Positions 57,601 through 64,000 of a stretch of 64,000 nt of DNA are shown in pieces. Source of the stretch: Vermamoeba vermiformis (Eukaryota; Tubulinea; Echinamoebida); the NCBI GenBank assembly GCA_045837725.1, contig JBEWZL010000238.1, positions 248,001 through 312,000 on the forward strand, given 5' to 3'. The stretch's first letter is position 1, and the number at the start of each line of letters is the position of its first letter. The translations under genes were made by a program, and so were the position numbers. The notes below the pieces were generated by a model. The model saw nothing but the letters and a program-made list of their open reading frames with translations, ran no database searches and was not told where the DNA came from.

Positions 57601-59479
57601 CTACCACTAGCTTTTGCGAGTTTGTTAGTCCTAGTATTACTGACCCTCCGCAACAAAATAATTTGGGCACAACTCCGACGGATCCTCCGATCAACATTAT
57701 TGTCCCGATTGTTGTATGCGGCGCTGCTGCTAGTAAGTACCACCATTAATATTTAATAGTACAGAAGTGAGAATTATAGCTTTAACCTCGAGTCTGTGAC
57801 ACGTGTCATACTGACACTTTTGACACTTAGTTGCCGGCGCAGTCATCCTCGCTGTACTGTTGTCTCGTAGAAAAAAGAAACGCCAACGCCGTAAAAAACA
57901 CATGAACGTTAATTTGCTTGATTTGGATAAGAGTAAGCCATTCAGATCCGATTCGTACTTTACGAACCATTTCTCACTAACATCATAACCGCAGAGGACT
58001 ACAAGGCCATGCCTCTTGAAATAGCCTCAATGAGTAAGCTAAATATCATAATATAGTATTGAGGCCTATTAACACGACCACAGCCGTTGATGAAAAACTT
58101 CAAATTCCGTACAACGATTTGAAGATGGTAAAAGAGATCGGATCTGGTGCGTTTGGCAAAGTTTTCATTGCTGAGTGGCAAGCGACTCAAGGTAATATCG
58201 GTTCATGAAAATAATCAAGAGTCACGTGCTCACTTTGTTTTACAGTGGCGATTAAAGTGAGCAACATCGCGAGTGACGAAGACTTTAAACGCGAAGCTGA
58301 GCTAATGATGTAAGATTGTATATGCATATATAATGATGAATCATATGTATTAATATGCTTTTTATAGTAAACTACGACCTCATCCGAATGTCGTAAGATT
58401 TTTGGGCATCAGCACGGACGGGCCTTTTGCGGTCATTATTTTGGAGTACTGTAACGGAGGAAGTTTAGACAAAATTTTGTTTGATAAGAACAACGCCGTC
58501 CTTTACCATCAGCAACTTGATTGGGCACGTGGTATTGCCCGTGGATTGTTGCACTTGCACTCGAACCAGATCGCGCACCGAGATCTTGCCGCAAGAAATA
58601 TTTTGGTAAGTAACTGGCAATATGTATTATACTGCACTATCTTATTAATAATATTTTTAGCTCTCTGGCAAGGTCCCTAAGATTTCTGTAAGTGGAATTT
58701 CGGGTTCGGATCTGATCTGTTTCTAACGCTTTTCGGTAGGATTTTGGTATGTCTCGTAAACTTGAAGCTACAAACCAACAATCTGCTTCTGGAGTCGGTC
58801 CCGTCTGCTGGATGGTGAGTCATCAGTTATTCAGATCTGACACTTTGACACGTTGTCCGAGCCATCAAAAGTACAGTACTAACATTGATATTTCCTTAGG
58901 CACCCGAGTCAATCCAGTCACGCACGTACTCGACAATGACTGATATTTGGACATTTGGGGTTGTTCTTTATGAAATTGTTGCTCGTCAAGCGCCCTACGA
59001 TGGTGAAAACATTATGGAAGTTGCATTGCAGATCCGAGATAACGGATTGCATCCTACGATCCCTAATGGCTGTCCGCCACTATTCAAAGAGATTATGGAA
59101 AGATGTTGGAACTTGGATCCAAACCAAAGACCGGTAAGTTCATGCGAGATCTCGATCCAAAATCAGATCTCAATCTTACAATATTGTTACTTATTATCGA
59201 AGTCATGTTACGATTTGATTGATTATTCATTTGCAGACGGCGAGTGACATCTGTCAATGGCTTGACAACGAAGCTGAAGGTCTTTCAACACCAACAGCCA
59301 CAGACACAACGAATAACAACACTACGACATCAGGAGGCAGTAATATTGTTACTACGAGCAACGTCACATTTGGAACGAACAGTGCTGCATCATTGATTCA
59401 AACAAACGACAATAATAACACAAGCGGATCTGGATCAGACAGTAGCGAAAGTAGTCAAGATGATTCCTCCTCGGCATAG
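54680..59479 (+). CDS. Receptor tyrosine-like kinase with FG-GAP propeller and DUF4215-like ectodomain
   Basis: About 20 exons encode about 990 residues. MVPNKYKINWVLIVAVFFSA is a signal peptide. Several FG-GAP-like blades follow (FGINFVTTNNGTRLCIGNP, FGFAVKLTPDSRLAVISAP, LGVTLDIYQSHTIVGGAPGD, YGLALSISRDGLQLAVGMP, FGLTVKFDYDMLFVGAPAF, YGTALDVVNDMVYISAP), as in integrin alpha beta-propellers. Then four Cys-rich units with CGNGVLDPNEECD, CGDSYLASYEEC, CGNGYLDSPEQCEF and CGDGIKVNEEQCE, the DUF4215 (Myxo-disulfide) pattern. A membrane helix (INIIVPIVVCGAAA, AGAVILAVLLS) and a basic stop-transfer precede the kinase: IGSGAFGKVF, VAIKVSN, IAHRDLAARNIL, DFGMSRKL and WMAPESI. HRDLAARN and WMAPES are tyrosine-kinase signatures. 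The tail is Thr/Asn/Ser-rich. The catalytic Lys, both Asp and the Gly loop are intact. Confidence 0.88.
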
Positions 59480-59573
59480 TTTTAACTTGATTTATAAAGT
59501 AACTTTGTTATTCCGCGTAATTTCCAAGAATATTGTGCTGCGATGCTGTCGAATGTTTAGGATCGTCATTATT

Positions 59574-62089
59574 TTATTTCAATGAGTTGATAAACTCTTC
59601 CGCTTGTTGAACACCCAAGTCAATAGGCAACCACTTGTCATCGACCAACTCTTCTTTGTAGAGCAGTCCTTTGCCGTAGAACTTGATCATCGAATCCGAC
59701 ACAGATCTGATGTTCAAATCAAAATTGGTTAGTAGCAAAGCAAGTCTAGCTTATAATCACTCACCTCATGTCAATATCGCAACGCTTCCACTTCCCTTCA
59801 AGAGCGCACTTGACAATACGGTTCACGATAATGCTGTTGTCACGCAAAGCCTTGTACGGGAAGTACACAAACATTATTCTAGTCCAAATATTAGCATAGT
59901 AATAAACCATACAATGCGAATATCGTGTTAAATAGTAACAAAAGAAGATGGGATAGATTTTCAAAAAAGTGAATTTACATTGATTTTTTACCTCTCATGT
60001 TCAGACGAATGAACCTCAGCTGTAAAAGGTATTGGACCACTATCGCTATCAATTGAGCTCGCTACTTGGGAGGGTCTCCATACATCACTATAAGCTAAGC
60101 CACTAGCCGTCTCGTTAAGCGTTCCTTGCCTCGTTGAAATGGTGTCGTTCGGATTAATGACAGCAACTTTTACAGGTCGATTCTGACGTGGATCCGGTGC
60201 TTCAAAATCGACTACGCGGATAGTATCATACCCTGAGACAATGAACTTGCCATTATCGAACTTAAAAATCAAGCGTTAATAGATTTGATCTGATCCGTTA
60301 CAAAAAAAGTAAGGATCCGGATCACCAAAAAAAACTGTTACGAAAAACTTACTCCGGATAGATTAACATATTTAAAAACACCTTGTGCTATTAGTGTCGT
60401 TAAATGCTTGCCAGAATTGATGTCGACGATGTGTATCAACCGACCAAGGTTGCATAATAACAAGTTCTTGTGAACGTAAATATTTCGGCTGTAGTGTGCT
60501 GCTTCCATATTCGTTTTGAAATTTCCTTCTTTGAGAATGTTTCCGCTAAGGTCAATAATTGACCAGATTGTCTGATCTGAATCGATATCAGCCAACATTA
60601 TCTAAAATTTAATAATTAGCGTCAGATCAAGCTTACTTTGAAAATTGTAAACGTTTGAATATTATAATAATACTCTAGCGCATCCGCGATTACTAATTTT
60701 GGATTGATTTTGTCATTTCATTTTACCTTGTTATCGTTCAGGTAAAATTCTGTGAATAGAGGTATCTCTTTCTTCAAAACTTCGTCATTCGATTCGACAT
60801 CGACGGCTCGTAATATATGAATTGTTCCGCTTTCTTTGTACGCAATGATCTTTCCGTGCAGTTGAAAATCATAAACATTTTCTCCTAAAACTGAATCTGG
60901 CCTTTTAATTTCTTTGTACTGGCCAGTAGTCAAGTCAATGAGGTAGAAGTGATCGCGACTATATAAATATTAGTTATATAATTAAACCGCTTGCTGCTAC
61001 CTTACCCGTTAACTAAGATTGTTTCGTACGCAGGATCAGAATTGGATCTCCATTCACCGTCAGACACTCGAGCAACTAGCTCAATTACTTAGTACAAGTA
61101 TTAATCTAGTAACGTTTTTAACTGACCTTCAGGAAGAGTAAGCTCTTTAACATCGCCGGCATCGGATCTTCTTTGGATCTTCAAAGTACCTTTACCTTCA
61201 CCAAACTATGCCTTGGATTAGAGCATGTATTATATTTAAATATTCTTTGCAGCTACGTACCACAAAATAGGATGGTGTAATCATACTTAACCCTACTCTA
61301 CTACGACTTTTAATTTTTTGACGGGTTCCTGTTCTGGCATTAAAAAGCTCAATTCCATTCCGCTCCGAGGACGGAATATTAGCTCTAAATGGACGGTTAT
61401 TAACTATAGATATTTAATACGATATTTACCCTCGGCAGTCGTCAAACCAATTGATGAGCACATCAGATCCGGAGACGGTGATATCGGCGATTGTCATCGG
61501 AGGCGCGTAAATAGCTTGAGTTGAAAATCTAGCGATAAATTAGTCATTTTTAAAGTTGAATTAGATAAAATGAGATATCTCCCATTCTGAAAACAAAGTT
61601 GCTTCAAAATGATCAACTCACCTCAGGCAGTACCACGCACAAGGTCCGGTCGCCAAACACTCGAAAAAAAATTTTACATCTGTGATCTGAAAAAAAAATT
61701 TTACTGCCTGTGCACCGGACCATGCGGAACAGATTGCCTGAGGTGAGTTGTGCAAAATGAAGTCAAGTTGTTTTTTCAATGAGACGTATCTCATTTTATC
61801 TAATTCAACTTTTTTTACTAAGTTTTAATCACGTACCTTCCCTTTTCAATGTTTTGAAGCAACATGTCATTCAGATCTGCGTTTGTAAGTTAATCAAATC
61901 GTACCAACTATCTCGTGTACCTTTGTCGAGATGCAAAATAGTCTGTTGGTCATTCCGAGGCAGCTCAGTTCGGTCGAGATTGAGCTTATCCGGACGGGAT
62001 GTGAAGTTCCTTACAAACCTACGAGGTTCTTTAACTTTATTTTTGGGTTTGGTGAACAATCCATAAGAACCCTTTGGCATGGCAATCTG
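59574..62089 (-). CDS. Beta-propeller-like protein, unknown
   Basis: About 12 minus-strand exons give roughly 520 residues. The start MPKGSYGLFTKPKNKVKEPR begins a basic, hydrophilic N-terminus. Then come blades with propeller-like rhythm: ITVSGSDVLINWFDDC, YETILVNGSRDHFYLIDLTT, VYDFQLHGKIIAYKESGTIH, MLADIDSDQTIWSIIDLSGN, NLLLCNLGRLIHIVDINSG and GKFIVSGYDTIRVVDFEAP. Repeats end in strand-turn-strand patterns like degenerate WD or kelch units, with ID-sites instead of WD. The C-terminus (GLLYKEELVDDKWLPIDLGV) is hydrophilic. I cannot name the family; F-box or nucleolar WD proteins are possible. An intron between the second and third exons contains a MITE. The ATG at 62087-62089 is only about 22 bp from the stop of the upstream gene. 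Confidence 0.62.
61552..61812. mobile_element. MITE copy B (non-autonomous DNA transposon, 261 bp)
   Basis: Same length, the same 26-bp terminal inverted repeats and, by eye, the same sequence at every position as copy A at 38047-38307. It is flanked by a TTTT duplication (61548-61551 and 61813-61816), again 4 bp. It lies in an intron of the minus-strand beta-propeller gene that would be only about 45 nt long without it, between GTACGTGATTAAAAC and TAATTTATCGCTAG on the minus strand. The host gene's exons on both sides stay in phase, so this insertion looks tolerated. Zero divergence between copies implies very recent mobility, which needs an autonomous relative elsewhere. Confidence 0.92.
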
Positions 62090-62111
62090 CATGAAAAGAA
62101 TAGTTAGCAAA

Positions 62112-63867
62112 TTATTTTTTCTTTTTATTTAATAATGGGCATCCATCTGTCGTGAATTTACACATGATGCTACTCAGTAACACATTATTAATATTTTCTG
62201 GAATATTATTATGCGCACAAGATTCCTCTCAGCGTACCTTCAGGATCGAAGAGCGCATCGCGCTCTTTGCCAAAGTAGCAAGTGCCTTCCTCGTTGACAT
62301 TCACGTGCTGTTAAATAAACTAATCTCATGATGTTCAAACTCGGAATTTATTTACTGAATATTGTGGGGTGAGTTCAATCTTAGCTGAAATAAACAAACT
62401 AATGCGCAAAGTCACAAAACCATCCCTGAGTCGCAAGAAGTGACGAATAATACGATATTCAAATAGTAGCTTCGTTCTATCGTTTTATTATCATCATCAC
62501 TTAATTCTACAGAGAAAAACCGATCGTGATCCTTCCAGCAAGTTACGACCTTTAAATTATACCAAGAAAAAGCGAGCAAATGAACCCAAAATAGGAAATG
62601 CCAAGGCACTTGACTAGCGTTGAGAAGGCCTTCGTCTAGATTAGGAAACAAATAAGTAAGACAAACTTAATTAATAACGCCGGGTAACGAAAAAGAGGAA
62701 AAGACAATTTTGTTTTTCGGTTAATTATTAGTTTTGTCATGAAACGAAGTATAATATTGACCAATGTTCGATTTTGACTCGATGCGCATTCAGGCACGTG
62801 GTACCACGTGGAAAAGATTAAAAAGCATGTGCGATCCAAATTTCGAAACAAGACTACGAGAGCACCATTAGAAAAGTTGTTGTCAGTTCTATATAGAATG
62901 GATAAATGATTAGCTATACTAGACGAAAGCCAACCGGAAGATGCGCTGCTAACCGAAAACGAGGGAAATTTCGGATAAAATCCAATCTTCTCCATCAATC
63001 TCGGAATGGAGGCGTCTCCTGGTTGCCGCTTCACCGGATTCGGTATTGCCACAATATTTCACATCTTTTGAGCAAAAAAAATTTAAATTATCTTTTTCCT
63101 CTTTTTCGTTATCTTTCGTTTTATGTTGCGCAACGGTGCCTACCTTAACGAGGAATAGATTTACTATCGCGCTACTTAATAGCCACATTATATCAATGAA
63201 TCGAATGTAGGAGTTCATTACGATGAAGAACTGCATCCAATGGACAAAAGAAATCGTCAGACACAAATAGAACGCATCTGAACCTGCAGGCAGTCGATAC
63301 TGTTGACATCTCTCGAACACTTGCTCAAATCTCTTAATAGGATTGAATTCTCTTCTCGAAGTCGTTCCCTATCAGAGCAACGGTGAGCAACAGATCCAGA
63401 AATTTAGGACTGTACTATAAGAAATCGCTTCAATTCAATTATCTAAAGCGATGGTAGCTATAATATGCTATCGCATGCAATTATATGTGGATTTAAGAAG
63501 TAAAATAGCAATTGTAAAGCATTCAAATCTAAATTGAACGGATGACGTAGTCAGTTTGAAACAAAAAAGCATTGGCCTACGTGATTTATCTCTTGGCGCA
63601 ATCGATTTATCTCCTCTTTTAGTTCCATAATCTCTTTTTCGTGTTGATCAACTCGCATATTGACCAGTTCAATTTCGTCGGGATCTGCTTGGCTTGGATT
63701 TGTCGAGATATCAATAAAGTCATCCCAAGGGTCTAATAATTATGGTAAGCCATAAAATATAGCATGTTTTATTATTGTACGTGATATTTAAGGATATAGT
63801 CCGTATCTTAAGAGCGTTACATACCACGGATGTACTCGGTGTTTGAAGTGCCATTGTCACCACCCAT
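62112..63867 (-). CDS. Coiled-coil membrane protein with a possible C-terminal dilysine signal (model uncertain)
   Basis: The minus strand starts at 63867 with MGGDNGTSNTEYIR, then DPWDDFIDISTNPSQADPDE and a coiled coil (MRVDQHEKEIMELKEEINRL). The next exon joins in phase (NPIKRFEQVFERCQQYRLP) and runs into hydrophobic segments YLCLTISFVHWMQFFIVMNS and IMWLLSSAIVNLFLV. After that a hydrophilic open stretch (KDNEKEEKDNLNFFCSKDVK) continues to about 62949. Further exons are doubtful: VPWHFLFWVHLLAFSWYNL (about 62560-62630) is hydrophobic. KIELTPQYSHVNVNEEGTCY then FGKERDALFDPE (62240-62390) reads convincingly and can be spliced to a last exon ending PLLNKKKK and TAA at 62112-62114. A KKKK end would suit an ER-retention signal. 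The frames of the middle exons could not be connected fully. Confidence 0.5.
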
Positions 63868-64000
63868 GATTATTCTCTAGCTATAAATATGATATATAAA
63901 TACCTCCTGTGGCTTACTACGCGTGCCAAGATGAAAACACGAGACCAACAAACAAACAAGAAAAAACTACGCCGCGTGACACGTAAACTTCACTTGTTTT
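63868..64000. other. Right-edge flank, upstream of the coiled-coil membrane protein
   Basis: Only about 130 bp remain to the window edge. They contain a GTGACACG motif at 63976-63983, related to the TGACAC motif that recurs in introns elsewhere in the window. No coding frame is seen. Confidence 0.4.

Overview
This is a gene-dense nuclear segment of a eukaryote. Nearly every gene is cut into short exons by small GT-AG introns, mostly 45-150 nt, with a CTAAC/CTAAT-like branch site close to the 3' AG. There are no operons, ribosome binding sites, tRNAs, rRNAs or CRISPR arrays. The gene set (DNA polymerase alpha, calcineurin A, a SAC/5-phosphatase protein, RhoGAP, a receptor tyrosine-like kinase, F-box and LRR proteins) suggests a unicellular protist. 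An amoebozoan or other amorphean is my best guess, but the sequence alone does not prove it. About 23 protein genes lie on both strands, often tens to a few hundred bases apart.

Layout. 1-5 kb: the first exon of a PFK-2/FBPase-2 gene (-), an F-box/LRR gene (+), a small predicted lipid-anchored protein (-) and a small membrane protein (+). 5-10 kb: a secreted GH2 beta-glucuronidase, a DOPA-dioxygenase-family protein and an unknown protein (all +). 10-16 kb: an atypical sirtuin (-) and a DEP-DUF547-RhoGAP protein (+). 16-22 kb: the DNA polymerase alpha catalytic subunit (-). 22-27 kb: a polytopic membrane protein with a Cys-rich ectodomain and a mitochondrial acyl-CoA-synthetase-like pseudoenzyme (+). 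27-32 kb: two tandem LRR paralogs with C-terminal F-box-like motifs, and a SAM methyltransferase (+). 32-42 kb: a tandem array of three large secreted, tail-anchored proteins that resemble bacterial secreted FN3 proteins; the third is interrupted by a MITE and by a 1.6-kb insertion. 42-46 kb: a membrane protein with a bacterial-PH-like domain and an F-box/Cys-rich protein (-). 46-54 kb: a synaptojanin-like SAC/inositol 5-phosphatase (+) and calcineurin A (-). 54-60 kb: a receptor kinase with FG-GAP and DUF4215-like ectodomain (+). 60-64 kb: a beta-propeller-like protein whose intron holds an identical MITE copy, and a coiled-coil membrane protein (-).

Themes. Several proteins belong to signalling at membranes: phosphoinositide phosphatase, calcineurin, RhoGAP, receptor kinase and the polytopic EGF-like protein. 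Several look like retained folds without their usual chemistry: an acyl-CoA synthetase without its ATP-binding motifs, and a SAC domain whose nucleophilic Cys is Ser. The most unusual items are the bacterial-like surface protein array, the FG-GAP receptor kinase, the pseudo-acyl-CoA synthetase, and a 261-bp MITE in two identical copies with 4-bp target duplications. All gene models were assembled by eye from reading frames and splice sites, so individual exon edges may be off by small amounts.
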